Positions 46,668 through 57,800 of a stretch of DNA of 64,000 nt are shown here, piece after piece. Source of the DNA: Jackrogersella multiformis. Its lineage: Eukaryota > Ascomycota > Sordariomycetes > Xylariales > Hypoxylaceae. Each line of letters begins with the position of its first letter. Within the stretch, counting starts at the first letter, position 1. The stretch spans positions 3,720,001-3,784,000 of the forward strand of contig CADCXD010000005.1 in the NCBI GenBank assembly GCA_902806575.1. The letters run 5' to 3'. The notes under the pieces were generated by a model, which did no database searches, was not told the DNA's origin, and saw only the letters and a program-made list of their open reading frames with translations. A program made the translations under genes and the position numbers.

Positions 46668-47873
46668 GTGGCTTCGAATCAGGCAATCTTGGCATCCGCT
46701 AGTGCCATCAAGAATATCACTGCGTTTTTACCGCCTGCATTACAGACCTACGTCCAAGCAACTGTCTGTCATCTCTCCGAAGCCGTTGCCGGATCTAACG
46801 AGTACCTTGCCTCGCAGGGAGTCTCACCGACCTTACTATATTCAACTATAGCTGGTACCGCCGCCGCTCTCGCTGTACCTCTCAGCATGATGTCTCGGTT
46901 TGGTTGGACCTCCAACCGCGACGGCATATCGCCATATGCCTCTCAGACCGATAGCCAGGGCATACCTCATGTCACGGATGACGACTTCAGCTACATCACC
47001 TCCGAAGACCTGGAGCAATCATTACAGTCCCCTTCCCGAACCTATGACCCCCAGGGTCGACGACCACCGCCAACTGCAAGCCTCGACGATGACGTACTTC
47101 TTATCAAGAACAAGGGTGTCACGTATCCCGTACATTTCCCTGCATATTCCATTGGCGACGGCAAATTGCTCGTAAGAGATGTACGGACTCGTGTCGGGTT
47201 GGTTATGGATCTTAGTGATCGTCGCAGTCGTCGTCTGAAGATGCTCTACAAAGGCCGCCATCTCAAGGAGCAAGACATTCCTATCCGCGACTATGGTGTG
47301 AAGAACAACAGTGAGCTGTTAGTCGTGGTACCCGAGGGAAGGATAAGTGATGACGACGAGGGCAGCAGCGAAGAGGTCATTGTCACGGAAGATTCGGTTG
47401 AGCAGCAGAAGTCGAGGAAGAAGAAGAACAAGCCTCGGAAAAAGAAGAAGGATAATAACGTCAGCCCTCGCGAGAGCACCGCGAACCTTGAAATACCGGG
47501 ACAGCGAGAAGGGGATGGAAAACGACCATCTCCAGATTCATCCATCCATCCGTCCAGGATCCCCTCTCCTTCTGTGCCTTCGGGTTCCGAAGAGAAGCTG
47601 GGTGCAATCAGATCCCACTTCCAGACGAAGCTTTTACCACTTTGTCAACAATTCGTAGACAACCCGCCGAAGGACAAGAAGAAGTTGGAAGACGAGCATC
47701 GAAAGTTGACGGAGACGGTATTGCAGCATGTGTTGCTGAAGCTAGACGAGGTAGATACCGGAGGAGATCCGAATGTCAGAGCGAAGAGAAAGGAGCTGGT
47801 GACTCATGTGCAGGACATCCTCAAGCAGCTCGACGACCGGGTACCTGGCTCTGGCAAATCGATGGGAAGATGA
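46668..47873 (+). CDS. BAG-domain co-chaperone with ubiquitin-like region and N-terminal membrane helix; start codon unclear
   Basis: An open frame of about 401 codons that begins after an in-frame TAG at 46656. Residues (counted from the GTG at 46668) 54-76 form a hydrophobic helix. About 145-225 resembles a ubiquitin-like fold (L-L-I-K-N-K-G ... R-L-K-M-L-Y-K-G-R-H-L ... I-R-D-Y-G-V-K-N-N-S-E-L-L-V-V-V). A Lys-rich low-complexity linker follows (S-R-K-K-K-N-K-P-R-K-K-K-K). About 310-392 is a helical BAG domain (L-P-L-C-Q-Q-F ... H-R-K-L-T-E-T-V-L-Q-H-V-L-L-K-L-D). BAG domains bind Hsp70 and promote nucleotide exchange; the membrane helix recalls yeast Snl1 at the ER. The first in-frame ATG (46887) would delete the helix. 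Either GTG is used, a short upstream exon supplies ATG, or the start is lost. Confidence 0.8.
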   Translation: MASNQAILASASAIKNITAFLPPALQTYVQATVCHLSEAVAGSNEYLASQGVSPTLLYSTIAGTAAALAVPLSMMSRFGWTSNRDGISPYASQTDSQGIPHVTDDDFSYITSEDLEQSLQSPSRTYDPQGRRPPPTASLDDDVLLIKNKGVTYPVHFPAYSIGDGKLLVRDVRTRVGLVMDLSDRRSRRLKMLYKGRHLKEQDIPIRDYGVKNNSELLVVVPEGRISDDDEGSSEEVIVTEDSVEQQKSRKKKNKPRKKKKDNNVSPRESTANLEIPGQREGDGKRPSPDSSIHPSRIPSPSVPSGSEEKLGAIRSHFQTKLLPLCQQFVDNPPKDKKKLEDEHRKLTETVLQHVLLKLDEVDTGGDPNVRAKRKELVTHVQDILKQLDDRVPGSGKSMGR

Positions 47874-48959
47874 TGAATGCGCCATGGGGAGCTACTCACC
47901 TCTTACTAGTTCTTGAATTATATTATATCTCCTGACCGATTTCTGACCTTGTCGTTTAAGCTACACTACAGCTCTTCTATTGAACCCCTTGGAATGCTTA
48001 GGAGAGTATCATCCTATGGTCTTTATACTTTGAGGCAGGCACATCTCTTTATGCGATTAAGTACCTGGTTTATGTGGAGCGTTATGGGGAAAGGTGTGGT
48101 TCTACTACTATGGCGATGGTGAGGGTGGTTGATTGCATTAAACGAAGTACAATTCTAGCATAGACGAGAATAAATAAGATTAAAATAATTAAAATCTTAT
48201 TATATACCTAGGTACCTAAGCAAGAAAGACTGAAAATATTCTGAAGTGAGGCTATCGTGAAGCTGTCTAGTACCTACCTAGGTACCTAGGTACATAGGGT
48301 ATCATGCGAAAAAAAAAACCGTTGTAATGATTCAACATTCCAATCGTATGTACCTAGGTACCTGCCTATGCCGATCTATCCATCGTAGCGATTGATCCTA
48401 GAAGATTCATCATTCGGTACCTAGGTACTTAACCTAGGTATTTGTATGTGTGCACATTCCATACCTATTTCATGATTAGAGTTTTAATGTTCCACGTGCC
48501 TGTCTGCCGAAGTGACAATCTACCTCGCCAGCTGACGGTGCTGACGGTGCTGACGGTGAATTTTGGGAAGTGGGAGGGGAATAATGAGGTAGGTACCTAG
48601 TATTTGTTAGGTTATGCAAGCCCTAGCGACCCTAGGCGATTAAACCCTCTCGCTTCCGCCTTAGCCCCACCATTCCGAACCAGGACTAGCGGGATTGCAC
48701 CGTGCACACTCTCTCTTACTAAAAGTTGTGCCTCAATAATTTTCAACAATCTTGTGATTGAACCTTCACATTTGCGACCATCAACAACCAACCGCGACAT
48801 TACTAACCTACAACAGCGAGGGATAATCCAATAGGCCTCAGACGCATCTTTCATTGCGCTCTTGACCTATTTATTCCTCTCTTTCTTTTCTTTCTTAATT
48901 CCATCCATCCACCTCTTAGGTTTTCATCTGCGAACCCATCGTGGTAACGATTCGGAAAG
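47874..48959. other. intergenic with dispersed TACCTAGG-type repeats and a 9-bp repeat
   Basis: About 1.1 kb. TACCTAGGTACC-type runs occur around 48207-48220, 48271-48296, 48350-48363 and 48417-48440. A poly-A tract lies at 48309-48319. Just before uL13 a CT-rich tract (about 48871-48903) is typical of ribosomal-protein promoters or leaders. Confidence 0.6.
48531..48557 (+). repeat. three perfect copies of a 9-bp unit
   Basis: GCTGACGGT occurs three times in a row upstream of the uL13 gene. Confidence 0.9.
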
Positions 48960-50102
48960 ATGTCGTCCTTCGAGCCTGTTGTAAGTATTTTTCTTTTTTC
49001 TTTTTTCCTTGCTTCCTTGTTTCCATTTCTCTCTCTATTTGGCAAGAGTTGGAATATTTTAAATTGAGCTGGCTAGCTGGCAACAAATTTCCACAGCCCA
49101 CTCAAGATATCACACGATACGAATTCACGAATTGTGAATTAAAGATCAAAGCTAATCCAAATGTCTCTCCAGGTCGTCATCGATGGCAAGGGTCACCTCC
49201 TCGGTCGACTCGCCAGCATTGTCGCGAAGCAGCTCCTTAGCGGTCAGAAGATCGTCATCGTCCGCTGCGAGGCCCTCAACATCTCGGGCGAGTTCTTCCG
49301 CTCGAAGCGTATGTGACATCCATTCGCTTACTCACATTTACTCATGTTGGTCTTGGGGAACTGGTTCGAATCAAGCTAGATTTGGTGAAGAGCTTGGAAT
49401 TATCTTCATTGGCGGCGAGAGAAAAAGAAAGGAAAATTAGACGACAGAAAGCTGATATGGAATTACAGTCAAGTACCATGCCTACCTTCGCAAGATGACT
49501 CGATACAACCCTACCCGAGGTGGTACGTTATATTTCCTCCCAAGCGTTTCTGGACGAATCGCGCTTCACCCTTTGAGAAGTATACCTAACATTCACTAGG
49601 CCCCTTCCACTTCCGCGCCCCGTCCCGAATCTTCTACAAGGCAATCCGTGGCATGATCCCCCACAAGACCGCTCGAGGTGCCGCTGCGTTGGAGCGACTC
49701 AAGGTCTTCGAGGGTGTTCCTCCCCCTTACGACAAGCAGAAGAAGATGGTGGTTCCCCAGGCCCTCCGCGTTCTGCGACTACAACCCGGCCGCAAGTTCT
49801 GCACTGTTGGCCGTCTGAGCCACGAGGTCGGCTGGAAGTACCAGGATGTTGTTGAGCGGTACGTCATCATCCCATTCGTCTAGGCGACTTGCGCTCTACG
49901 CGTAGTTATGCTGGATCGGGGCCTGTTTCTTCGTGAGAATATTTGCTAACTTCCTGTTTACAGATTGGAGGAACGACGAAAGGCGAAGGGTGCGGCCTAC
50001 TACGAGCGCAAGAAGCTCGCGCTACGACAATTGTCGGAGGCCAAGAAGAACGCCAAGGTCGACACCAAGACGACCAAGGCTCTCGAGTCATACGGCTATT
50101 AA
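48960..50102 (+). CDS. RPL16: 60S ribosomal protein uL13 (L13A/L16 family)
   Basis: Five exons, 48960-48980, 49173-49308, 49469-49522, 49600-49858 and 49964-50102, with GT-AG introns, encode 202 residues, the normal length. The first exon encodes only M-S-S-F-E-P-V, a common design in fungal ribosomal-protein genes. Recognisable family sequence includes V-V-I-D-G-K-G-H-L-L-G-R-L-A-S near the start, K-Y-H-A-Y-L-R-K, then F-H-F-R-A-P-S-R-I-F-Y-K-A-I-R-G-M-I-P-H-K-T, and E-R-L-K-V-F-E-G-V-P-P-P-Y-D. The C-terminal helix is Lys/Glu-rich. It is a structural component of the large ribosomal subunit. A CT-rich leader precedes it. Nothing odd. Confidence 0.97.
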
Positions 50103-51676
50103 TTGTTTCTTCACCCTTCTGCATTTTTTTCCGACCACCAAAACAAATACCAACACAATTCGTCTCCTACTTGCAACTAGATCCGGCGTGTGGGTTAGGG
50201 AAACACCATCATCATATTTGCACATGTCATTCTGCGCAATTCAAGGGAAGGCAGGGAAGGTCATGGGGTGGAGGATACGTCACTGGATCTGGTCCTGTGT
50301 TCTACGAAGTCGTCGTCTAGACACTGAATGAGAAAAACGAACTCAACAATGAGAATTCGTGTGAATTTCCTCTATGATTTATTCCGTGTGACGATGTGAA
50401 TTGCTAACCACTGATGATTTTCAGCTCTAGGCAGTAACTCGCCTCCCGAGGTCCTCATGAATCTGAGCGGCAGCGGCGTGTAAGCTCAAATTGCGTAGAC
50501 CTACAGTACCTCATGCATTGCTCACTTCACAAGTTTACCTACAGGTAGTCTGGGATTATTAACATGATAACACCCAGGCGGTTTGGCGACTTTCCGCGGG
50601 AAACCATCGACCTATTGAGGTTCAGAGTAAATTTTTAGGACACCACATGATCACAATGAATATGGTATTTCTGCGTAGTCAGGGTAGCTATGGATATATG
50701 TACTTACAGTCCACACCCTAGAGTTGTTACCCACCCCCCCTATCTGGATATCAATGCTCGATTCCAGGTTCCAGATTCCAATATGCGAGTTTGCTGACAT
50801 CTACGCATAAGAAATGAGCCACAATGCCGAGATGCCTTCGAAACTATCTAAGCACGACGTTAATATCATAATTATTTCTACTGTCTTGTCTTCATTTGAT
50901 TTAGGGGTAATCACTATATCCATATATTACCTGGTTAGCAAGTCCTAGATAAAATGCGAACCTAAAGATGTGTCAGATAAATCACCGTGCTGGTTTAAGT
51001 AACGAGACAGCCAGTAGCACGGAGTTCATACAAGGTTGACTAGAAAGATGCAAAAAAGTTTCCTAGCTCACATATAATCACGAGGATCTTGTAGGTAGCC
51101 CGTTGATGTTTAGGTAGCCAAGCTCCTGTCACTGTTCCCTAACCAGGTTGTTCATTGGCATTGTCTGCATGGAGCAGCCAGAGTACTCAACCGCAGGGCT
51201 GGCGGGTCGCGTGACGTGATAAAACCAATCAACTGAAAATAACACAGCGACGCTTTGCTCAACTCGCCAGTTACAACATAGTAGGTTAAGGGAATAGGTT
51301 CGATTTATTTCTGTCAACGACGTACATGAGTGAATAGGGATTCATCCTTCTCCAAGTAGTGTTGATGGTCATATTGTTATAGGATACTGCAGATGATTAG
51401 ATTCTCTATTAAAACCCAGAAGAGTATACGACGAAGGACTCAGGTAGGCTTCAGAGAAATTTATACTAACCCCTGGACTGATAAAATGATTGGGATATTA
51501 GCAACGGCATCTCCAAGACATTCAGAGGTCAATTCAGCTAATTCTTGTCAAACCAGTCATATGAAACATGCTAACTTGGGTTTACCTCAATGGCTGGGTG
51601 TAGGTTGTCAATAGAAGCAAGGCAGGTTATAAGGGTTCACTTATATCAATTGGATTGGATTCGATGAGTCTAGGCC
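50103..51676. other. intergenic, no gene seen
   Basis: About 1.57 kb between the uL13 stop (+) and the SDR stop (-). Small frames on both strands lack domains. No notable repeat. Confidence 0.55.
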
Positions 51677-52623
51677 TTAGTAGCTGAACGACAATCCTCC
51701 GTTGGCGCTGACCAAACTGCCGGTACACCATCCGGCTTCCGGGCTACACAGCATGGCAACTAAACCGGCGATCTCGTGGGCATAGGCCGCCCGGCCTCCT
51801 AGTCGTTCGCCCAGCTCCCGCACCTCCGGGCTGTCGGTCGCCCGCACCGCTGCCAATGGCGTGACCGGATTCCACACGGCTAGGGACTGCTTGAGCTCTT
51901 CTCCCGCCGAGAGGTACATGTCCGTCATGACCGGGCCCGGGTTGATACTGTTGACGGTGGCGCGTTCGGCAAGCTCGCGGCACCAGACGCGGGCCATCGC
52001 TTCCATCGCGGCCTTAGTGCCGCTGTACAGCGACGTGTTGGGCGTGCCGATCTTGGGGTTGATGCTCGACATCATGACGATCCGGCCGGACCGGTCGGTG
52101 GGCAGGTAAGGCAGGCAGGCCGCGGTCAGCAGGATCGGGCCCAGCACGTTGACGGCGTATATCCGACGAAACTGCTCCTCCTCCACGCCCTCCAGCGGGC
52201 CCGTGGGCGCGATCGCGGCATTGTGGACGAGGATGTCGATCTGGAACCTGCCCGTCCTCGCGTCCGCGAAGCGAGCTCGAGCCGCTTCGACGAGCCGCGC
52301 GCAGTCTTCCCTCTTGCTGACGTCCGCGCGCACCCAGATGGCCGCCACGCCGAAGAGCGCGCTCAGGTCGGCGCACAGCTTCGAGGCTGCGGCGTCGGAG
52401 GCCGCCGTGGCGTGGTTCACCACGATGTTGCATCCCTTGCTGGCGAGGTTGCGGACGATCGCCGCGCCGATACCTGCGCGTGTTAGGGACGAGTCCTGGT
52501 ACTAGTAATGAAAGCTATCGTGTCGACTGAGGGTGACTAACTTCTCGCTGACCCCGTTACAATTGCCAGCTTGCCTTCGTGGACCCGTGGGACACTAGGC
52601 GGAGTGGCTTGGGATCCTTCCAT
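51677..52623 (-). CDS. short-chain dehydrogenase/reductase, unusually GC-rich
   Basis: Two exons on the minus strand, 52623-52542 and 52473-51677, join into 292 residues. The first exon gives K-L-A-I-V-T-G-S-A-R and the splice adds S-I-G, so the cofactor motif reads T-G-S-A-R-S-I-G with Ser where Gly is usual. N-A-A lies at 112-114, active Ser near 164, and Y-S-G-T-K at 177-181, followed by N-P-G-P-V. It is a FabG-like SDR. The gene is much richer in GC than its neighbours: the line 52321-52380 has 45 G/C of 60 and its codons often end in G or C. It still has an intron. The other minus-strand SDR and a transporter relic follow to the right. The substrate is unknown. Confidence 0.88.
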
Positions 52624-53208
52624 CTTAAGAGAGCGGATTTGGGAGTGAGAGGTTGGTGAGGCGTTAATGGCTGGCTGCGGCGTGTTGCACTTGAGGCAGG
52701 TATTGCGTTTCTAATGGAATAATACTGGTTGATCCTCAGAGGTTTCATATGTACCTACATATATGTTGTATCACTTACCTCATGTGTCTCTGCTCGTCGG
52801 CGGGCGGGTTATGGACTATTACCAGAACGGCTCAGCCCGTGTGCGGTGGGTTTCCGCTGACAGTAACATAACTAGGTACCTAGTATGCAGCAGCTTTTAT
52901 CACATCCATCCAACCGAAAACAGAAGCAGGGTATATAATACATGACGTATTAGTTCATGTGATAGATCACAGAGTAGTACTTGAATTGTGGGGAGTGCTT
53001 CAAGGTCATATTATGCGAGATACGAGGCCTGCGTATCATGGCGGTTTCTGTGCCCTTTAGGTACATTAGAACAGCCACAGAATTTCGTACGGCCTGGGGA
53101 TATTTTCTCTGGTCTGAAAAAGCATTAATACAAGCATTGCTCCAACTTTTTATGCATGCTAATCAAAATCATCCCCATATATCTCGTTTCAAGCTCCCCC
53201 CTTTTCAT
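52624..53208. other. intergenic, no gene seen
   Basis: About 585 bases between the start of the first SDR and the end of the second, both on the minus strand. One TAGGTACCTAG motif lies near 52872. It presumably holds the promoter of the first SDR. Confidence 0.55.
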
Positions 53209-54056
53209 TTACATAGCTAGAAAGCCACCGTCGATAGGTAGGCAAACCCCCGTCACGAACGATGAGGCATCAGAAGATAGCCACAGAGAACCTTGTGCAA
53301 CCTCTTGTGGCATGCCAAACCGGTTTAGCACAGTACATCTGCGAGTAAACTCCTCTTCCGTTACTCCCATCGAATTTAGGGCTGCAATAGACATTTCAGA
53401 CTTATTCTCACGGTTAGCATTTGATATATGGAGTAGAACGTAACAGAGGAACTGCCTACGTAGATAGGCCCAGGGGCAATGGCGTTGATCCTGATACCGT
53501 GAGGGCCGCCCTCGGTAGCTGCATGCTTGGTGAGGCCGATAAGAGCATGCTTGGTAGCCGTGTAGGCTGGCATGTTGGGTTGGGGTCTGAAAGCATTGAT
53601 GGATGTGATATTGACGATTGTGCCTTTCCCTCCTTGCTTAATCATCTGCTTCATCTCATACTTGCAGCAGAGTGCCGTACCGGTCAGATTGATACTGGTG
53701 AGTTCGTTCCAATAATCCTCGTCGAAATCCACGAGCGGTGTCTTGTCAGGGGTCAAAGCAGCATTGTTGACCGCGGCATCGAGCCTGCCGAACTGGGCCA
53801 TGGTCTTCTCGACGAGGTTCTGCACGTCTGCGGACTTGGATATATCGGTCTTGACGAAGATCACGTCGCCGAGCCGGGAAAGTTCCGCGGCCACCTCTCG
53901 CCCTTCTTGCTCCTTGATGTCGCAGATAACAACCTTGGCGCCAGCTTTAAGAAAAACCTCAGCCGTAGCTTTCCCCATACCCTGGGATGCGCCAGTGATA
54001 ATTGCAACCTTGCCCTTCAGGACAGGAAAGATCTCCGCCTCTGCAACGTTAGACAT
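53209..54056 (-). CDS. short-chain dehydrogenase/reductase (FabG-like)
   Basis: Two exons on the minus strand, 54056-53460 and 53400-53209, join into 262 residues. The intron has a clear branch-site-like TGCTAAC. The start is the ATG at 54056 (M-S-N-V-A-E-A-E); the frame continues upstream but in poor sequence. Motifs: T-G-A-S-Q-G-M-G at 21-28, N-N-A-A at 97-100, Ser152 in N-I-T-S-I, Y-T-A-T-K at 165-169, and the family C-terminus F-V-T-G-V-C-L-P-I-D-G-G-F. This is a classical SDR, length and all catalytic residues intact, probably a polyol or sugar dehydrogenase judging from the transporter relic beside it, which is inference. Confidence 0.92.
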
Positions 54057-54845
54057 GGCGTAATACTCTGACGTTAGTAACAATAGAAATTTAATAATTA
54101 CCAAGGTATGTTAAACAATGAAGAAATTATCGACTAAAATGAGGTGTTCACATGAAGAAGGAGAAAGTTTCACTGTCTTAGCAATTGGGGACCTTGGTTG
54201 GTGTAAATATGACAGACCATTACCTAGCTGCCTATGCATCTACTAGGATTCCGACCACACCTAGTAATTCCTGCATGAATGGGGTTACTCGAGGATTTAT
54301 TATCTGCAGATCAATGTAACCCACCTACGTTCAGATCTGAGGTAGCCTCTCAGACATATTCAATGTCCAGCAGCATTGTCTTAAGACATCAAGTAACAAT
54401 CTGTAAACCAATAACCATCCTAGTACAGTGAGTACGAATATAAAGTTGAAAGATCGGTTGCATGCTACGGTCCGAGGACTAGGTACCTAGGTATCTGAGG
54501 TGAGGGCAAGGGTGAGGTATCGAGCTGTCGAGTCACCGTATTGATATAAGGTACCCTATATTAGCAGAAATAAAAAAAAGTTCTAGCCCAAGAAACTCTT
54601 TTATTTCGTTTGTGTTACAAAGTTTCTACCGTCTTTAATTCTCCCATGTATTGCCCCTTCGCTGTATAATACAGTACATTTTTAGAAAGTTGAAGAAACC
54701 TGAATCCCTACCACTTCCGTGGAGAATAGCAAGGCCAGCAGTAGTAGAGATGATATCCAACCCCACCTCGGAGGCACGAGCAAGCGGGTGATTCAGGTAT
54801 ACAGTTAAGCTAATCACCTATATCGAGCCATTCTCACGTTGATAG
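54057..54845. other. intergenic between SDR and transporter pseudogene
   Basis: About 790 bases, a divergent arrangement. TAGGTACCTAGGTATC lies at about 54480-54495. No upstream exon for the transporter could be found; its first recognisable codon follows an AG at 54845. Confidence 0.5.
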
Positions 54846-56353
54846 GTATGCGTCACAGCCGCTCTCGGTGGATTCCTCTTCGGCTTCTCGGCAAATGCCA
54901 TGACTGGAACTATGGCGCAAACCAGTTTTATAACGCTATTTCTGACGACTCCTGATGCAACTTCTCGCATAGACGGGCTCTTGGCTAGCTTTCTGGGAGG
55001 TGCTTTCGTCGGTTCTATTGTACAGGCTCCGGTGTCGAACAGATGGGGCTGGCAGAGAGCAAATCTCGTGGCCGGCGTCTTATCATATCGAGATGCTCCT
55101 CGTCGGCCGTATCATATGCGGCATCGGTGCTGGGATGATTATTGCTAACAGTCCGGTCTACATGAGCGAAGTTGCTCCGCCTCATACTCGCGGTATGCTC
55201 GTAGGGCTTCAAGGTATCGGAGTCGTCTCGGCTTATATCTTATGTTCGTTGTGTGGCCTAATCTTTAGTTTTGTCAGGAATCCACATCGTCCTAACTGTC
55301 GCAGCGGTCGGGTTTGCCTGCTCACTTCTCTTCCTGCCGGAGTCTCCTCGGTGGCTTATGGAGAACGGTAAAGAAGAACAGGAAGCTGCCGAGCTCCAAA
55401 GATTGCATATAAATAAGTTGGATCCAAACGGTACTCTTGCCCATGCAGGAGTGACGAAGATCAAAGCCCAGGTCGAGGCCGAGAGGCGCGGTTCATCTAC
55501 ATATTCAAAACACCACAATTTCGCAAACGAGCATTATGTTCTATCCTTCTGTGGACTATGGGACAGGGTACTGGAATCACCGCTATTGCTAATCTAATCC
55601 CAGTTCTGATGGGCGGGCTTGGTTTCGACAACACTCTTCAGCTCGGCTTGGGCTGCGCTTGGACAGTGGTATTCGTCTGTATTGATCATAGGGTGTCTGG
55701 TGAACGTGATTTTCATAGATAGGATCGGCCGCGTTAAACTTCTCGGTGAGCGTCTTCTAGCCTCACCCAATTTCCTTTTTTCTCTTTGCTAATAATACCA
55801 ATTAAGTAATTGGAGGAGTAACCAATGCGCTAATCCTCGCCACCATGACGGCCCTGGCCAAATACTACCTCAACACCACCTATCAGCCCGGGATCAACGC
55901 TCTCGTTGCTCTTTACTTCATCTTCGGATTTGCATGTACATGTACGATCGAGTGCACCTCATATGTCTATGGTTCAGAGATATGGTTCAGAGATATGGCC
56001 GACACACCTGCGAAGCGAAGGCTCCACCATCACCTTCGCATCCTTCTTCTGCAATGCTCTTGCATATAGCGCCCCTGTCAACTTGGCACTGGAGAACATT
56101 GGATGGAAGTACTATCTGGTATTTGTAGCAGTGACTGTGGTCTCTACGGCTATTCTCGCAGTCTATTTTCCAGAGGTAATTTACGTTGAAATTTTCTTAC
56201 TTCCGGTTGGAACTAAGTTAACATACTTCGCAGACCAAGAACCTGACACTTGAAGAAATTAACGCAAAGTTCGGGGACAAAGTAGCTGTTGATTGGAAAG
56301 ATGCTATTGCAGCTGAAGTCGATGTGGGGGCCAACAGCAGAAAGATGGCGTGA
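54846..56353 (+). pseudogene. MFS sugar-transporter pseudogene
   Basis: Translated in pieces this is a sugar-porter-type transporter: A-L-G-G-F-L-F-G-F at the first helix, L-V-G-R-I-I-C-G-I-G-A-G, Y-M-S-E-V-A-P-P-H-T-R-G, P-E-S-P-R-W-L-M, G-Q-G-T-G-I-T-A-I-A-N-L-I-P, D-R-I-G-R, Y-G-S-E-I-W-P-T-H-L-R-S-E-G, and a C-terminal N-L-T-L-E-E-I. The frame changes near 55085, 55265, 55495 and 55678 and again at a 13-bp tandem duplication (55969-55994). Codons are missing near 55085 and a longer piece (around helices 5-6) near 55265. Two introns can still be recognised near 55744-55804 and 56176-56232. No ATG was found. Damage is by indels, not C-to-T changes. Confidence 0.85.
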
Positions 56354-57800
56354 TAATCCGCTCGATGGAAAAGGGGGCGCCACGGTAAAGAACCCGCTGC
56401 ATAGTCCGCAGCACTAGACGAGTATGTACATTAAGGTGTGATAGATTATATCTGATCAAATGTATTGAGTCTATGACATCACCGAGTCATGCAGCAATTT
56501 AATGATGACTTAATCCTTCAAACAATACCTTCGACTTTATGTCGTGTCATGAATGAGCCGGACCAAACTCGGGCGCACGGTATAGAATACCCTTACTAGA
56601 CTGGTTTTATCCGTCAGAAATCATTTTCATTAATCTTGTCATTTTTCGTTAAGGGGCAGACCCGATTTGTAGATGTAAAGAATACAAACATCAAGGTGCC
56701 TCTTCTTACGTACGCATAATCACATCCTGTTGTCGGCAATGTTGATAATTCTATTCTGGAATCGGATAAATGCCTATATAGAATCTAATAGACCATAATA
56801 TGCTATTGTCGGAATCAAGCATCGAGGGAGCTTAAGTTTAGAAACTTGGAGATGGCGGACGCCGTGTAGATCACGGTTGGTAAAGAAGATTAAATCTTTT
56901 GAGACAAGCCTCGAACGCCACGGCTTGTATAGCACTCGGAATTCAAGATGTGACCCGGTGTTATAGATGCCATCACTAGCATAAACTTGGAGCACAACTC
57001 TGCAACTTAGCAGCTTAGTAGATCTTAAGGTGGCGATAAACATGGATAGAAATGGACAGGGTTCACGATTGGATTCCAGGAACCAGGTTACGGATGTATT
57101 GCCAGCCCTATCTCTCCCGATTGGATGTAGGGCTGTGTAACTGTCACATCGTCGACGATGAAGGCGCACACTTAATATGTACCTACCTAGATAGAGTAAC
57201 TGTCATTTTCAGCCACTGAAGTACAGCAATATTTATTGACTTCCACGGAGAAGCAGGTTAAGCCTACTCCTTATGAAGAGTAATACTTAGAGGATTTCTA
57301 GAAACCTCCCTTACGTACCTAGGTACATTTTCTGAAAGCCTCGATGTTGGGAACACGGAATTTTGTATTTGCTTTTGTGTGGCACATCCCCCTTGACCAA
57401 TGGGCACGTTCCCATTCACACGGGATAGTTAAGCTGTCTTAGTCCTGCGAGTAGCTTTACTGATGTAATGAAAATTAGGATATGAGGTATAGAGAGTTGT
57501 CCCTACCCATGTTTTCGAATGCATAGAGTAACTTTATAGGCAAGGACAACGTCCTTATGTCTAGCACAGCTAGAATATAGTCGCTAATGATGTATCATAT
57601 CGATGTTCTATGGGTTCCCAACTGAATGTCTCTCTCGCTACTATGTCGTGAAACGAGTACACAGCGACTATCTTGCAGGGGACAAATATTTACTTCAACA
57701 CCCCGTTAGTTTATTTGGTCTGGAAATCTGCGTGCCTAGACTTCGAAACCAGAAAACTTCAAGCAACGCATCCTTAGCCATCTTGGAATCCGAATAAGAG
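56354..57800. other. intergenic, no gene seen
   Basis: About 1.45 kb. The minus-strand frame 56774-57169 has no recognisable domain. TACCTAGGTACA lies near 57317. Confidence 0.5.

Noticed and set aside
47291..47658. Overlapping frames inside the BAG-domain gene
   Set aside because: Shadows of the Lys-rich linker in other frames and on the other strand.
52014..52505. Long frames on both strands over the GC-rich SDR
   Set aside because: Arg/Ala-rich shadows; the SDR frame carries all family motifs.
53421..54071. 216-codon plus-strand frame opposite the second SDR
   Set aside because: Antisense shadow of a well supported SDR exon with no motif of its own.
56774..57169. 131-codon minus-strand frame
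   Set aside because: No domain and no supporting context.
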